Source of the DNA: Campylobacter concisus
Lineage (GTDB): Bacteria; Campylobacterota; Campylobacteria; Campylobacterales; Campylobacteraceae
Length of the DNA stretch: 64,000 nt
Assembly (NCBI RefSeq): GCF_902460845.1
Contig: NZ_CABPVS010000002.1
Coordinates: forward strand, 62,001-126,000
Direction: 5' to 3'
A model generated the notes under the pieces. It was not told the origin of the DNA and ran no database searches. It saw only the letters and a list, made by a program, of their open reading frames with translations. Of the stretch, positions 45,926 to 57,179 are shown one piece after another (position 1 is the stretch's first letter; each line of letters begins with the position of its first letter). The position numbers were made by a program, and so were the translations under genes.

Positions 45926-47893
45926 ATGAAGTCCATAACTTCAAAGATAGCGATGATTATCATCTCATTGCTAGTTATTTCGTTTGCTGCTATTTCAGCA
46001 GTCAGCTACTATACAGCGGAAAGTAAGGTAGTAGAGTTGGTCAGCCAGACCCAGGATCAGATTCTAAGTGACATCAAAGCTACTACGGATTCTTTTTTTG
46101 AAGATTATTTAGAAGTTGCCAAAAAGTCTGCTTCAGATATAGCACAAATACCAAATAATGATGACTCGTACATGGAAAAAACAAAAATGCAAAAAGAAAG
46201 CGTTAGTCATCTAGTTACTGATATTTTTTATGGTCGCGAGAGTGATGGACATTTTTTCCAATCAGATGGAACTAGAACAACTCCAGCCGATAACTACGAT
46301 CCTAGAACTAGAGGCTGGTATAAAGCAGCAAAGAGTGCAAATGGTGCTATATATACCGAACCTTACAAAGCTGCCTTGTCTAATGCTTTAGTAATTAGCT
46401 TTGCCGCTCCAGTAAATAAAAATGGAAATTTTGATGGTGTTTTGGGGCTTGATTTAAATATAGATGCTTTAAGTAAAAAAATTCTCGAAATGGGTAAAAC
46501 GAAATACGGTTACGTCTTTTTAATGAACAAAGACGGCTTAATGCTAATGCACAATGACCCAAACAATGTTGGTAAAACCGTTCCTGCTAGCAAATATATT
46601 GCTGAGGTTTTTGCAGCTAAAAAATTTGATGAAAATGGACTTATCCCTTATACAAACTATAAAGGCGAAAACGTAACCGCTAAAGTCCTTCCTATAAATG
46701 ATCAGGGCTGGCTGGCCGTAGCCGCTATCGGAGCAGATACTTTTTCGTCTAATACCTTACCTTTATTAAAAGCTCAAATAATCCTAGCCGTAGCTTTTAT
46801 AGTCATACTTTCGGCTATCGTATTTACTCTTCTTAAAAAATCCCTTAGCCCTATTAGAACTATTCAAACCAAGCTTGAAGACGCGTTTAAATTCATCACC
46901 TACGAAACCCCTAACGCTCCGGAAAAGCTAGTAGTAACTACCAAAGACGAATTCGGCAGAATGAGCGAATCTATTAACGATAATATAGAAAAAGTCCTTA
47001 ACGGCGTTAAAAAAGACAGCGCCTTAATAGAGGAGATGAACGGTATAGCAAATCTCATGATAAAAGGACACATGGGGGCTAAGATTAACTCCGTCCCTAA
47101 TAATCCGGCTTTAGTTCAGTTAAAAGATCTGCTAAATAAATTCTTTGCGTCAATTTCTGAAAATTTAAAAGGAATAGCGGTAGTTTTAGCTTCTTACAAT
47201 AAAAACGACTACACTCCTAGACTAGAGCTAAAACCGGAGCTTGAAAGCGATCTAAGAGATATGATAGTAGGCCTTCAAAGCGCGGGCGACGCAGTAAGCA
47301 ATATGCTAAGGGAAAATTTAAAAGAAGCTCAGGTTCTAGAAGAAAAAGCTAAAATCCTAGCAGAGTCCATGAGAACCCTAACCGACGGAGCTCATAAGCA
47401 AGCCGACTCCATCCAAGAAAGTGCGGCGGCTATAGAAGAGATGAGCAGTTCTATGAACGCCATTAGTCAAAAGGCCAGCGACGTAACAAGACAAAGCGAA
47501 GAGATTAAAAATATCATCGTTATTATTAGAGATATAGCCGATCAAACCAATCTACTTGCTCTAAACGCAGCTATAGAGGCAGCTAGAGCGGGCGAGCACG
47601 GTAGAGGCTTTGCGGTAGTTGCCGACGAAGTGCGAAAACTAGCAGAGCGAACTCAAAAATCACTTGGTGAGATCGAAGCTAATGCAAATGTTCTAGCTCA
47701 AAGCATCAATGAGATGAGTGAGAGCATCAGAGAGCAAAGCGAAGGCATAAATATGATAAATCAAAGCGTAAGTCAGATCGACAGTATTACAAAACAAAAT
47801 ATTAATATTGTTGGTACAACAAATGAAATTACTGACCAAATAGATGACATGGCTAAGACAATAGTAGCCGACGTTAGAAAGAATAAATTTTAA
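45926..47893 (+). CDS. dCache chemoreceptor, predicted amino-acid sensor
   Basis: A 655-residue methyl-accepting chemotaxis protein: helix 1 (about 9-30), periplasmic dCache domain (31-280), helix 2 (about 285-305), HAMP-like linker, and a C-terminal signalling domain with the hairpin [42 protein letters not shown]. The ligand pocket carries the amino-acid pattern Y124, R129, W131, Y132, Y147, D176. AAAGGAGG precedes the ATG. The codon style of about 46500-47640 differs from its neighbours. A terminator follows. Confidence 0.93.
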   Translation: MKSITSKIAMIIISLLVISFAAISAVSYYTAESKVVELVSQTQDQILSDIKATTDSFFEDYLEVAKKSASDIAQIPNNDDSYMEKTKMQKESVSHLVTDIFYGRESDGHFFQSDGTRTTPADNYDPRTRGWYKAAKSANGAIYTEPYKAALSNALVISFAAPVNKNGNFDGVLGLDLNIDALSKKILEMGKTKYGYVFLMNKDGLMLMHNDPNNVGKTVPASKYIAEVFAAKKFDENGLIPYTNYKGENVTAKVLPINDQGWLAVAAIGADTFSSNTLPLLKAQIILAVAFIVILSAIVFTLLKKSLSPIRTIQTKLEDAFKFITYETPNAPEKLVVTTKDEFGRMSESINDNIEKVLNGVKKDSALIEEMNGIANLMIKGHMGAKINSVPNNPALVQLKDLLNKFFASISENLKGIAVVLASYNKNDYTPRLELKPELESDLRDMIVGLQSAGDAVSNMLRENLKEAQVLEEKAKILAESMRTLTDGAHKQADSIQESAAAIEEMSSSMNAISQKASDVTRQSEEIKNIIVIIRDIADQTNLLALNAAIEAARAGEHGRGFAVVADEVRKLAERTQKSLGEIEANANVLAQSINEMSESIREQSEGINMINQSVSQIDSITKQNINIVGTTNEITDQIDDMAKTIVADVRKNKF

Positions 47894-47902
47894 TCTTAGA
47901 CC

Positions 47903-47931
47903 GAATTTAGGGGTTTGCTTCCCCTAAATTC
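47903..47931 (+). terminator. Terminator after first chemoreceptor
   Basis: Perfect 11-bp stem GAATTTAGGGG (47903-47913) / CCCCTAAATTC (47921-47931), 7-base loop, followed by TAATTTTAT. Confidence 0.85.
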
Positions 47932-48088
47932 TAATTTTATCTCGCTGATTTTAACTATCTAAAATAAAAAAATAATTCAAAATTATTATTTAATGTATAC
48001 ATCACTATTTTGTAATTAATATTATTTAAGACTATTTAATATAAAAAAATATAAAATCGTATCTTAATTTTTTGTAAAAGGAAAGTAA

Positions 48089-50041
48089 ATGCGATCAATT
48101 GCAAACAAAATATCTTTAATGCTCATACTGGCATTATTCATATCATTCTCGCTAATATCTTTAGCTAGCTATAGCACAGCTCATGATAAAGCCATTGAGT
48201 TAGTAATACAAACTCAAAAGCAAATCTTAAAAGATGTGAAAATCGCACTAAATAGCTTTTTTACTAATAATCAGTATGCTATAGAGAAAATGGCTGAGAC
48301 TCTTAGTAAAATAAGCGAGAAAAGTGATGGCTCGATGAATGCTGATGGCATAAATTTAGCTTTATCTCAAGCAAAAGCTATATCTGGAAAAGAGATCACT
48401 CTTGTTTACGCTGGATATGAGAATGGGGCTATGTTTAGATCAAATGGGCAAAATAAAGCTGGGTATGATCCAAGAGTTAGAGGATGGTATAAACAAGCTA
48501 AAGCCGAGAATAAACCAATATATACTGATCCATATATGGCAGCTTCATTAAATGCAATGGTTATAACCTTTGCTGCACCTATTAAAAATATTGGAGTTAC
48601 GGGCATAGATACATCTATTGAGGAGTTGAGCAATAATATATCGCAAATCAGTAAGACTGAATACAGCTATGCTTTTGTTACAGATCAAAATGGCAACGTA
48701 ATAATGCACCCAAATAAAGAATTAGTCGGCAAACCTCATGAGATCGCAAAGAGTCTAATAAAACAATATAATGAAAAGAAATTTGATGAAAATGGATTAA
48801 TAGCATATAAAAATACAAAAGGCGAAGATGTCTATGTCTATATGTTAGAGATAAATGATAAAGGTTGGTTGGCAATAACAGCTATGGATCAAAATATCTT
48901 TAGCTCGCATACTTTGCCTATTTTAAAAGTTCAAATTATTTTAGCCTTTATATTTATAGTTGTCTTGTCTGCATTCGTATATTTCTTACTAAAAAGATCG
49001 CTTAATCCGATTAAAACTATTACAGATGCTTTGGTTAGTTTCTTTAGATTTTTAAATTTTGAGATAAAAGAGCCAGTTGTTTCAAAGGTGGCAACAAAAG
49101 ATGAATTTGGCGTAATGAGCAAACTAATAAATGATAATATTACTAAAATTTTTGACAATGCCGATCAAGACTCTAGAGTGGTATCTCAATCTGTTGAGAC
49201 TGCAAAGGCGATAGAAAATGGAAATCTAAAAGCAAGAATAGTAGATGTTCCAGCTAATCCAAAACTAATTGAATTAAAAGATGTCTTAAATAAAATGCTA
49301 GATGTTTTGGAAAAAAGAGTCGGTAGCGATTTAAATATGATCCAAAAAACTTTTAATGATTTTAGAAATTCTGATTTTACTTCAAGAATTTTGGATGCCA
49401 AAGGCAATGTCGAACTAGTAACAAATGAGCTTGGCGAAGAGATAGCTAATATGCTTGCGTTTAACTTAAAACAAGCACAATTCTTAGAAGAAAAAGCTAA
49501 AAATTTAGATGCATCAATGAAGCAAGTAACTCAAGGTGCTAGCACACAGGCAAATTCTCTCCAAGAAAGTGCTGCTGCGATCGAGCAAATGAGTAGCTCA
49601 ATGAGCGCAATTAGCCAAAAGACTGTAGATGTTATAAAACAATCTGAAGAGATTAAAAACATCATCGTTATTATTAGAGATATAGCCGATCAAACAAATT
49701 TACTTGCTCTAAACGCAGCTATCGAAGCGGCGCGTGCTGGTGAGCATGGACGAGGCTTTGCTGTGGTCGCAGATGAAGTTAGAAAACTAGCTGAACGAAC
49801 TCAAAAATCACTTGGTGAGATCGAAACTAATGCAAATATACTTACTCAAAGCATTAACGAGATGAGTGAGAGCATCAGAGAGCAAAGCGAAGGCATAAAT
49901 ATGATAAATCAAAGCGTAAGCCAGATAGATAGCATTACAAAGCAAAATGTTGATATCGTGAGCTCAACGAATGAAATCACCGCCCAAATCGATGAAATGG
50001 CTAAGACAATAGTAGCTGATGTTAAAAAGAATAAATTTTAA
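48089..50041 (+). CDS. dCache chemoreceptor, second copy, predicted amino-acid sensor
   Basis: A 650-residue receptor paralogous to the preceding one: helix 1 (about 9-28), dCache domain with the same pocket pattern (Y126, R131, W133, Y134, Y149, D174), helix 2 (about 285-305), HAMP-like region and signalling domain ending ETMAKTIV-type ADVKKNKF (read [15 protein letters not shown]). The sensor domains diverge strongly from copy one, while parts of the signalling domain are nearly identical. AAGG before the ATG. It likely has its own promoter in the 195-base gap. Confidence 0.93.
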   Translation: MRSIANKISLMLILALFISFSLISLASYSTAHDKAIELVIQTQKQILKDVKIALNSFFTNNQYAIEKMAETLSKISEKSDGSMNADGINLALSQAKAISGKEITLVYAGYENGAMFRSNGQNKAGYDPRVRGWYKQAKAENKPIYTDPYMAASLNAMVITFAAPIKNIGVTGIDTSIEELSNNISQISKTEYSYAFVTDQNGNVIMHPNKELVGKPHEIAKSLIKQYNEKKFDENGLIAYKNTKGEDVYVYMLEINDKGWLAITAMDQNIFSSHTLPILKVQIILAFIFIVVLSAFVYFLLKRSLNPIKTITDALVSFFRFLNFEIKEPVVSKVATKDEFGVMSKLINDNITKIFDNADQDSRVVSQSVETAKAIENGNLKARIVDVPANPKLIELKDVLNKMLDVLEKRVGSDLNMIQKTFNDFRNSDFTSRILDAKGNVELVTNELGEEIANMLAFNLKQAQFLEEKAKNLDASMKQVTQGASTQANSLQESAAAIEQMSSSMSAISQKTVDVIKQSEEIKNIIVIIRDIADQTNLLALNAAIEAARAGEHGRGFAVVADEVRKLAERTQKSLGEIETNANILTQSINEMSESIREQSEGINMINQSVSQIDSITKQNVDIVSSTNEITAQIDEMAKTIVADVKKNKF

Positions 50042-50074
50042 CCTTATAGCTTAACACCTAAAATTTTATTAATA

Positions 50075-50101
50075 TTTCATCCTCAAAATTTGAGGATGAA
50101 A
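50075..50101 (+). terminator. Terminator after second chemoreceptor
   Basis: Stem TTTCATCCTC (50075-50084) / GAGGATGAAA (50092-50101), loop AAAATTT, then ATAACTCCTTTTT. Confidence 0.8.
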
Positions 50102-50579
50102 ATAACTCCTTTTTATCTATAATCTTAAAATTATTTTTTGTTTTTTAAATATAATAAAATTTTTAAAAATTATCTAATTTTTATAGCTTTATAGTGATAT
50201 TGCTAGTTAAATTTTTATAGATTATGTTTGCCGTAAAGTAATGAAAATTATTAGAATTTATTCTTGCAATTATTGATATTTCAGTAAGGAGATAAAATTT
50301 TTAATAATACTTTATGTTACTTTTTTACTCAAGTATTTAAAAACAATTTTACTTTGTTTTCTTTAGCTTTTTGATAACTACTCTAAAATTTTTAAATTTT
50401 ATTAAATAGGATTTTCTTTTAAAATCGTACTTTGTGAGAAAATTAATATTTTTATGTAGAAAAATATTTACATTTTTAGCTTAAGTTTTTTGAAATTTTT
50501 GTAAATATAAATCAGTTGTAAATAAGTTTTGCAAGGTTAATATCAATTAAATTTGTTTTAAATCTTTAAAGGAGAAAGA
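50102..50579. other. 478-base gene-free leader of nap operon
   Basis: Very AT-rich. I see no coding ORF. A TATAAA at 50506-50511 may be the nap -10 box. A symmetric TTAAT-ATCA-ATTAA lies at 50537-50550 (Fnr-like form, but downstream of that -10). An AAGGAG at about 50285 has no start codon after it. AAAGGAG at 50568 serves napA. Confidence 0.4.
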
Positions 50580-53360
50580 ATGAATCGACGAGAATTCATA
50601 AAAAGTGCTGCGGCTAGTGCTGCTTGCGCAAGTGCTGGTATAGCTGTGCCAAGCTCGCTAAGTGCAGCAAGCGAAGCAGAAAAAGGCTGGCGTTGGGACA
50701 AAGCTGCCTGTAGATTTTGCGGAACTGGATGTGGCATCATGGTCGCAACCAAAGAGGGCAAGATAGTAGCTGTGAAAGGAGATCCAGAAGCACCTGTAAA
50801 CCGTGGTCTAAACTGTATCAAAGGCTATTTTAACGCCAAAATCATGTACGGTGAGGATAGGATAACTCATCCACTTTTACGTGTAAACGAAAAAGGAGAA
50901 TTTGACAAAAAAGGCAAATTTAAGCAAGTAAGCTGGAAACAAGCATTTGATGTCATGGAGACTCAGTTTAGAAAAGCATATGATGAACTAGGACCTCACG
51001 GTATCGGAGTTTTAGGTTCTGGTCAATATACTATTCCAGAAGGTTACGCTGCCGTTAAGCTTATAAAAGGTGGTTTTAGAAGCAACAGTATTGATCCAAA
51101 CGCAAGACACTGTATGGCAAGTGCGGTCGTTGGCTTCATGCAAACATTTGGTATAGACGAGCCATCAGGCTGTTTTGATGACATTGAGCTTACAGATACT
51201 ATTGTAGCTTGGGGCGCAAACATGGCTGAGATGCACCCAATCCTTTGGGCACGCGTGAGCGATAGAAAGCTTAGCGATCCTGATAAAGTAAAGGTAGTAA
51301 ATTTAAGCACATATTCAACTAGAACTTCAAACCTAGCTGACATCGAGATCATTTTTGCTCCATCATCTGACTTGGCTATCTGGAACTACATTGCTCGTGA
51401 GATAGTTTATAACCACCCAGAGATGATTGATGAAGAATTTGTTAAAAAACACTGTGTATTTACAACCGGTCCAGCCGATATCGGATATGGTCTTCGCACA
51501 GACATTAATCATAAAAAATATGCTCCAAGCGAACTAGACACTGCTGCTACCGAGAAGTCAAAGGTGGTAAGTGAGGCTGAGGGTGTTACACTTGCATATC
51601 TTGGACTAAAAGCTGGCGATACACTAGAAAATAAAAATGCTGCAAAAGCTGGCGCACATTGGCAAATAACATTTGAAGAGTTTAAAAAAGCTCTTGCGCC
51701 TTACACGCTTGACTTTACAGCAAAGGTAGCAAAAGGCGATCCTAACGAAGATATTAATGAGTTTAAAGCAAAACTAAAAGCACTTGCTGATCTTTATATA
51801 GAGAAAAACCGCAAAGTTGTTAGTTTCTGGACGATGGGCTTTAACCAACACCAACGTGGTACATGGGTAAATGAGCAAGCTTATATGGTTCACTTCTTAC
51901 TCGGTAAACAAGCACTTCCAGGCTCAGGAGCATTTTCTCTAACTGGTCAACCAAGTGCGTGCGGTACAGCAAGAGAGGTTGGAACATTTGTTCACCGCTT
52001 GCCAGCTGACATGGTTATTGATAATCCAAAACATAGAGAGATAACTGAAAAAATTTGGAAACTTCCTTCCGGAACACTAAGTGGTGTACTCGCTTCTCAC
52101 TACGTAAAAATGATGCGTGATCTTGAAGATGGCAAGGTTAAATTTATCTGGGTTCAAGTAAACAACCCATGGCAAAATACTGCAAACGCAAACCACTGGA
52201 TAAAAGCAGCTCGTGAGATGGATAACTTCATCGTTGTAAGTGATCCTTATCCAGGAATTTCTGCAAAAGTAGCCGACCTTATTCTTCCAACTGCGATGAT
52301 CTATGAAAAATGGGGTGCTTACGGTAACGCTGAGAGAAGAACGCAACACTGGAGACAGCAAGTACTTCCTGTTGGTGAGGCTATGCCTGATATTTGGCAA
52401 ATGATGGAGTTTAGTAAGCGCTTTAAGCTAAAAGATGTTTGGGGTGAGAAAAAAGTAAATGACAAAGTTACACTTCCAAACGTGCTTGATGCTGCAAAAG
52501 CTATGGGATATAGCGAAGAAGATACGCTATTTGATGTACTTTTTGCTAACGAAGAGGCTAAGAAATTTAGTGCAAACGATCCTATTATGGAAAACTACGA
52601 CAATACAGAAGTATTTGGCGATAGCAGAAAAGTGATCGGTTCAGATGGTAAAGAATTTAAAGGATATGGATTTTTCGTTCACAAATATCTTTGGGAAGAG
52701 TATAGAAAATTTGGCGTTGGCCACGGCCACGACCTAGCCGACTTTGACACATACCATAAGGTAAGAGGTCTTAGATGGCCAGTAGTTGATGGCAAAGAGA
52801 CTCAGTGGAGATTTAATACTAAATTTGACCCATATGCTAAAAAAGCTGCTCCAAATGAGAAATTTGCATTCTATGGCAACAAAAATGCAGCACTTCCAAC
52901 AGGAGATCTAAAAGGCGTTACAAATAAAGATAAAACATCTCTTGCAAATAAAGCAAAAATTTTCTTCCGCCCTTACATGGATCCGTGCGAGATGCCAAAC
53001 AAAGAGTATCCATTCTGGCTATGTACTGGCCGTGTTCTAGAACACTGGCATACAGGTACGATGACTATGCGTGTTCCTGAGCTTTATAGAGCCGTCCCAG
53101 AGGCGCTTTGCTACATGCACGAAGATGACGCTAAAAAACTTGGTGTACTTCAAAACGAGATCGTTTGGGTCGAATCACGCCGTGGCAAGGTAAAAGCAAG
53201 AGTAGATCTAAAAGGCAGAAATAAGCCGCCAGTAGGTCTTGTTTATGTGCCTTTCTTTGATGAAAACGTATTTATAAATAAAGTCTGCCTTGACGCTACT
53301 TGCCCAATCTCAAAAGAGACTGATTATAAAAAGTGTGCGGTTAAAATTTATAAGGCGTAA
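50580..53360 (+). CDS. napA: Periplasmic nitrate reductase catalytic subunit NapA
   Basis: Reduces nitrate to nitrite in the periplasm. It has 926 residues with Tat signal ([16 protein letters not shown]), [4Fe-4S] cluster Cys44, Cys47, Cys51 and Cys79 (CRFCGTGC and GLNCIKG), and the Mo-bis-MGD ligand Cys in [13 protein letters not shown]. The molybdopterin domains follow, and the C-terminus has [20 protein letters not shown]. It heads napAGHBFLD, an order typical of Epsilonproteobacteria. Confidence 0.98.
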   Translation: MNRREFIKSAAASAACASAGIAVPSSLSAASEAEKGWRWDKAACRFCGTGCGIMVATKEGKIVAVKGDPEAPVNRGLNCIKGYFNAKIMYGEDRITHPLLRVNEKGEFDKKGKFKQVSWKQAFDVMETQFRKAYDELGPHGIGVLGSGQYTIPEGYAAVKLIKGGFRSNSIDPNARHCMASAVVGFMQTFGIDEPSGCFDDIELTDTIVAWGANMAEMHPILWARVSDRKLSDPDKVKVVNLSTYSTRTSNLADIEIIFAPSSDLAIWNYIAREIVYNHPEMIDEEFVKKHCVFTTGPADIGYGLRTDINHKKYAPSELDTAATEKSKVVSEAEGVTLAYLGLKAGDTLENKNAAKAGAHWQITFEEFKKALAPYTLDFTAKVAKGDPNEDINEFKAKLKALADLYIEKNRKVVSFWTMGFNQHQRGTWVNEQAYMVHFLLGKQALPGSGAFSLTGQPSACGTAREVGTFVHRLPADMVIDNPKHREITEKIWKLPSGTLSGVLASHYVKMMRDLEDGKVKFIWVQVNNPWQNTANANHWIKAAREMDNFIVVSDPYPGISAKVADLILPTAMIYEKWGAYGNAERRTQHWRQQVLPVGEAMPDIWQMMEFSKRFKLKDVWGEKKVNDKVTLPNVLDAAKAMGYSEEDTLFDVLFANEEAKKFSANDPIMENYDNTEVFGDSRKVIGSDGKEFKGYGFFVHKYLWEEYRKFGVGHGHDLADFDTYHKVRGLRWPVVDGKETQWRFNTKFDPYAKKAAPNEKFAFYGNKNAALPTGDLKGVTNKDKTSLANKAKIFFRPYMDPCEMPNKEYPFWLCTGRVLEHWHTGTMTMRVPELYRAVPEALCYMHEDDAKKLGVLQNEIVWVESRRGKVKARVDLKGRNKPPVGLVYVPFFDENVFINKVCLDATCPISKETDYKKCAVKIYKA

Positions 53361-53362
53361 AT

Positions 53363-54130
53363 ATGGCTGATATGGAATTTTCAAGTAGGCGAGAGGCTTT
53401 AAAATTTGGAGCTAAGGCTGCGATTTTAGCACTTGGTGGAGGCTTTGTTTGGTCGCTTAGCGCTAAAGCTTCGCCACTTATGCTTCTTAGGCCTCCTGGT
53501 GCAAAAGAAGAGAAGCAATTTTTACAAAGCTGCATTAGGTGTGGGCTTTGCGTAGAGGCTTGTCCATTTGATACGCTAAAGCTCTCATCGCTAGAAGATG
53601 GCATAAGCATTGGAACGCCTTATTTTGAGCCTAGAAAAATTCCTTGCTATATGTGTGAAAATATCCCATGTGTGCCAGCCTGTCCGACCGGAGCTTTGGA
53701 CGTAAATTTAGTAAGCACAAAAGGTAAGCTTGACATAAATAAGGCCAAAATGGGTGTTGCGGTGGTCGATATGAAAAACTGCGTGGCACACTGGGGTATA
53801 CAGTGCGATGCTTGTTACAGGGCTTGTCCTCTTTTGGACAAAGCCTTGTATCTTGAATATCGCCGTAACGAAAGGACGCAAAAGCATGCCTTTTTGCTTC
53901 CAGTGGTCGATAGCGACATCTGCACCGGATGTGGCCTATGCGAGCGAGCCTGTATCACTAAAAAAGCAGCCATTACCGTGTTAAACCGCGATGCGGTGCT
54001 TGGCAAAGTAGGCGATAACTACGTCAAAGGCTGGATAAAAGAAGATGAAAGACGCATAGACGATGCAGACAGCAAAATAAAGCTTGACATTAAAAAGGCG
54101 ACTGATTATCTAAATGGTGGTGAGCTATGA
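53363..54130 (+). CDS. napG: Ferredoxin-type protein NapG
   Basis: A 255-residue periplasmic iron-sulfur protein with Tat-like N-terminus (SSRREALKFGAKAAILALGGG). Four [4Fe-4S] motifs: CIRCGLCVEACP, CYMCENIPCVPACP, CDACYRACP and CTGCGLCERAC. With NapH it passes electrons from menaquinol to NapB/NapA in bacteria lacking NapC. Two bases after napA; overlaps napH by 4 bases. Confidence 0.96.
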   Translation: MADMEFSSRREALKFGAKAAILALGGGFVWSLSAKASPLMLLRPPGAKEEKQFLQSCIRCGLCVEACPFDTLKLSSLEDGISIGTPYFEPRKIPCYMCENIPCVPACPTGALDVNLVSTKGKLDINKAKMGVAVVDMKNCVAHWGIQCDACYRACPLLDKALYLEYRRNERTQKHAFLLPVVDSDICTGCGLCERACITKKAAITVLNRDAVLGKVGDNYVKGWIKEDERRIDDADSKIKLDIKKATDYLNGGEL

Positions 54131-54918
54131 AATTTTTAATCTTAAGACGAATAACTCAAATTTCTATCCTAGCACTATTTGTCCTAGGAAATTTTTACGG
54201 AGTTAAGATACTTGGCGGAAATTTAAGCTCATCTTTGCTTTTTGGAAAAATTCCACTAAGCGATCCATTTGCTTTGGTTCAAATTTTACTTGCGAGCTTT
54301 AGCGCTGGCATAAATGCAATTATTGGAGCTGGCATTATCTTTGCATTTTATGCACTGGTTGCTCCAAGAGCGTTTTGTTCGTGGATATGCCCGATAAATT
54401 TGCTAACTGATATTGCTTTTAAACTAAGAGAGAAATTTGGTTTTAAGGGCGAGAAGGTCTTAAATGTGAGTAAAAATTTACGTTATTATTTGCTGGCTCT
54501 TGCTCTTATATTAAGCCTTGCTTTATCTTATCCAGTATTTGAGAGCGTTAGCTATATTGGCATTATTCAGCGTGGCGTTATTTACGGCTCAGCTAGTGCT
54601 TTAGGCATAGCGGTTGCGATCATTGCTTTTGATATGTTTGTGTTAAAGCGTGGTATTTGCTCGCACGTTTGTCCGCTTGGTGCCTTTTACGCCATCATCT
54701 CAAAATTTGCCCTAATTAGAGTAAAACATGATGCCCAGGCTTGCACAAAATGTATGAAATGCAAGCTTATTTGCCCAGAGATGCAAGTGCTTGACATGAT
54801 CGGTAAAGAGAGCCGCTCGGTAAGCTCAAGCGAGTGCATAAGCTGTGGCAGGTGCATTGATGTTTGTGGAGACGGAGCTTTGAAATTTAGTATTAGAAAT
54901 TTAAGGAGAGAAAAATGA
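54127..54918 (+). CDS. napH: Quinol dehydrogenase membrane subunit NapH
   Basis: A 263-residue integral membrane protein with four to five helices. It has the NapH/NosR-type cytoplasmic CP motifs (FCSWICPINLLTD and CSHVCPLGAFYA) and two C-terminal [4Fe-4S] motifs (CTKCMKCKLICPE and CISCGRCIDVCG). It is thought to oxidise menaquinol and transfer electrons to NapG. ATG overlaps the napG stop (ATGA), and its end overlaps napB by 4 bases. Confidence 0.96.
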   Translation: MKFLILRRITQISILALFVLGNFYGVKILGGNLSSSLLFGKIPLSDPFALVQILLASFSAGINAIIGAGIIFAFYALVAPRAFCSWICPINLLTDIAFKLREKFGFKGEKVLNVSKNLRYYLLALALILSLALSYPVFESVSYIGIIQRGVIYGSASALGIAVAIIAFDMFVLKRGICSHVCPLGAFYAIISKFALIRVKHDAQACTKCMKCKLICPEMQVLDMIGKESRSVSSSECISCGRCIDVCGDGALKFSIRNLRREK

Positions 54919-55442
54919 AAATAAAAATAATGATGCTTGGAGGATTGTGTGCTGCGTTTTTTGCGGCGTGTACTTTTAATAATCCAAGTATTAGTGATTC
55001 GCAAATCGGCTTTAGAAATATCGATTTGCTAGACGATAAAGACGTTGTACTAAAAGATGTGAACTACACAAAAGAGCCAGCTGGTATGTCAAAGAAATTT
55101 GATAGGTCTTTTGAAAATGCACCGCCATTTATCCCACACGATACTGAGGGTTTAGTACCTATCACAAAGGATATGAATATGTGCGTAACCTGCCATATGC
55201 CTGAGTTTGCAAAAGATAGTGGAGCAACACCGATACCATCATCTCATCTTTATGACATCAGAAATAAAAAAGATCTTGCAGGCAAGCTTGATGATGAAAG
55301 ATATAACTGCACAACATGCCACGTTGAGCAACAAACTGGCTTAACTCAGCTGGTTGGTAATAAATTTAAGCCTGACTTTAGAGATAAAAACGGCACTCAT
55401 AAGTCAAACTTACTAGATGTTTTAAACGATGGTGTTAAATAA
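54915..55442 (+). CDS. napB: Dihaem cytochrome subunit NapB
   Basis: A 175-residue electron donor to NapA, with two CxxCH sites (CVTCH about residue 95 and CTTCH about 136) and candidate axial His in FIPHDTEG and SSHLYD. The N-terminus MKIKIMMLGGLCAAFFAACTF reads like a signal with a near-lipobox (FAAC), so it may be lipid-anchored rather than freely periplasmic. AAGGAG upstream; the stop overlaps the napF ATG. Confidence 0.96.
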   Translation: MKIKIMMLGGLCAAFFAACTFNNPSISDSQIGFRNIDLLDDKDVVLKDVNYTKEPAGMSKKFDRSFENAPPFIPHDTEGLVPITKDMNMCVTCHMPEFAKDSGATPIPSSHLYDIRNKKDLAGKLDDERYNCTTCHVEQQTGLTQLVGNKFKPDFRDKNGTHKSNLLDVLNDGVK

Positions 55443-55909
55443 TGCAAAGCAGGCGAGAGCTTTTTAGTAAAATTTTGGGGGCAAAATTTGCTCCCAAATT
55501 TATAACTCCGCCATTTTTTAGCGGAGAGTTTGACTGCGGTGGATGCGATGCTAGCTGCGTAAATGCTTGTGAAAAAGAGCTTCTTAGCTTTGAAAATGAA
55601 AGGGTAGTTTTTAAAGTTAAAAAGCTGGGCTGTGACTTTTGCGAAGAGTGCGCAAAGGCTTGTGAGAGTCTTGGTAAGAAGACATTAAGCTTAAACTCAC
55701 CAAAGAGTATAAATGCAAAAGTTAGCATCGATGTTTCTAGCTGTCTAGCATGGAACGATACAATCTGCTACAACTGCCTTGATGCTTGCAAATTTAAAGC
55801 AGTCGAATTTCTTGGCGTTTTTAGACCTATTGTTAATCAAAACTGCGTAAGTTGCGGCGAGTGCTTTGATGTTTGCTTTAAAAATTCACTTCAAATGGAG
55901 GCCTTATGA
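55442..55909 (+). CDS. napF: Ferredoxin-type protein NapF
   Basis: A 155-residue iron-sulfur protein starting MQSRRELFSKILG. Cys groups: CGGCDASCVNAC, CDFCEECAKAC, CLAWNDTICYNCLDAC and CVSCGECFDVC. The first and third are irregular relative to CxxCxxCxxxC. NapF acts on NapA maturation on the cytoplasmic side (family knowledge). Starts one base into the napB stop, overlaps napL by 4. Confidence 0.92.
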   Translation: MQSRRELFSKILGAKFAPKFITPPFFSGEFDCGGCDASCVNACEKELLSFENERVVFKVKKLGCDFCEECAKACESLGKKTLSLNSPKSINAKVSIDVSSCLAWNDTICYNCLDACKFKAVEFLGVFRPIVNQNCVSCGECFDVCFKNSLQMEAL

Positions 55910-56841
55910 GAGCTTTGTTTTTTATTTTTTGTCTATTAAATTTTATCTTTGCAAGCGAGATCACCACTCCATATAAGCAAATAGAGGCTAGTGCAAATGT
56001 GCTAAGCACAACGTTAATAAATGGCAAACTTTTTATTGCAACTGATGGAGGGACGGTTGAAATTTATGATCCTAAAGAGTCTAAATTTGAAGAGATCATC
56101 AAAATGGATGATATAAAAACCTACGTTAGTGATCATGAAAGACCAAAAATTTTAAGCATTGATGAAATTGATGGCAAAACTCTTATACTTAGCGAAGGTG
56201 ATTACGCTACAAAGGTGCTTCATCTAAGAGAAAATGGGCAGATGAGAAGCATAAAAATGGATAATCAAGCGATAAAAAAGGCATTATTTTTAGATAATGA
56301 GCATGTTGCACTTGCTTCAATTAGCAATGAAATTTACTTTTTAAACCTAAAAAGTGGCGAAATTTATGATAGCTTTAAAATTTCAATTGCGATGCTTTCA
56401 GATATGGAGATAAGCGAAGATAGAAGCACGCTAGCTATCGCTTGCGAGAGTGGGAAGGTCTACTTTTATAACATAAAAGCTAAAAAAATGGATCAAATTT
56501 TAGACATTCATACAGACAATATCTACGACATCTCATATAAAAATGGCGTCATGATCAGCGGAGGCACCGACAGGATCGTGGGGATATTTTCAGCTGGAAG
56601 CCTAAAAAAGATAAATACTGGCTTTTTGGTCTATGGCGTCGGCCTTAGCGATGATGGCAGAGTGGCGGCTTATATGAGCGATGAGATGAGCGATGTAAAT
56701 TTAGTTGATAGCAAAAGCTTAGAAAATATCGCAATGCTAAAAACTGGACAAAGCACGATAAATAGCATAGTTTTTATAAGCGATAACGAAGTCGTAACTT
56801 CAGCCTATGAGAATAAAATTTTGTTTTGGAGAATTAAATGA
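55906..56841 (+). CDS. napL: NapL, periplasmic beta-propeller protein
   Basis: A 311-residue protein with signal peptide (RALFFIFCLLNFIFA) and WD40/beta-propeller repeats: LINGKLFIATDGGTVEIYD, IDEIDGKTLILSEG, DRSTLAIACESGKVYFYN, YKNGVMISGGTDRIVGIFS, and SDNEVVTSAYENKILFW at the end. NapL is restricted to epsilonproteobacterial nap operons, and its exact role is uncertain. Overlaps napD. Confidence 0.92.
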   Translation: MRALFFIFCLLNFIFASEITTPYKQIEASANVLSTTLINGKLFIATDGGTVEIYDPKESKFEEIIKMDDIKTYVSDHERPKILSIDEIDGKTLILSEGDYATKVLHLRENGQMRSIKMDNQAIKKALFLDNEHVALASISNEIYFLNLKSGEIYDSFKISIAMLSDMEISEDRSTLAIACESGKVYFYNIKAKKMDQILDIHTDNIYDISYKNGVMISGGTDRIVGIFSAGSLKKINTGFLVYGVGLSDDGRVAAYMSDEMSDVNLVDSKSLENIAMLKTGQSTINSIVFISDNEVVTSAYENKILFWRIK

Positions 56842-57179
56842 ATATTTCAAGTTTGATAGTTTATACGGACAATAAAAATGAAAGTGTAAAAAACGAAATA
56901 AAAAAGCTAAAAGAGTGTGAAATAATAACTGACGCAGACGATAGAATCGTAGTGGTAGTTAGCTCAGATAGTATTGAAGATGAGATAAAAAATTTTAAAA
57001 AGATAGAAGTTATCAGCGGAGTAGTGAGCGTTGCGATGGTTTATAGCTATCAAGAAGATGCCGAAGAAAATAGGAAAAAACTAGAAGAAAATGGCAAGAT
57101 AAGTGAAATTTTAACAAGTGATGAGGTAAAGGCTGAGGATATTACTTATGGCGGCAGCGTACATCATAGAGTGAAATAG
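56838..57179 (+). CDS. napD: NapD, chaperone for NapA Tat signal
   Basis: A 113-residue cytosolic protein with the NapD ferredoxin-like fold: NISSLIVYTDNKNESVKNEIKKL, VVVVSSDSIEDEIKNFKKIEVISGVVSVAMVYSYQED. Binds the twin-arginine signal of NapA to block premature export. Last recognisable gene of the operon. Confidence 0.9.
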   Translation: MNISSLIVYTDNKNESVKNEIKKLKECEIITDADDRIVVVVSSDSIEDEIKNFKKIEVISGVVSVAMVYSYQEDAEENRKKLEENGKISEILTSDEVKAEDITYGGSVHHRVK

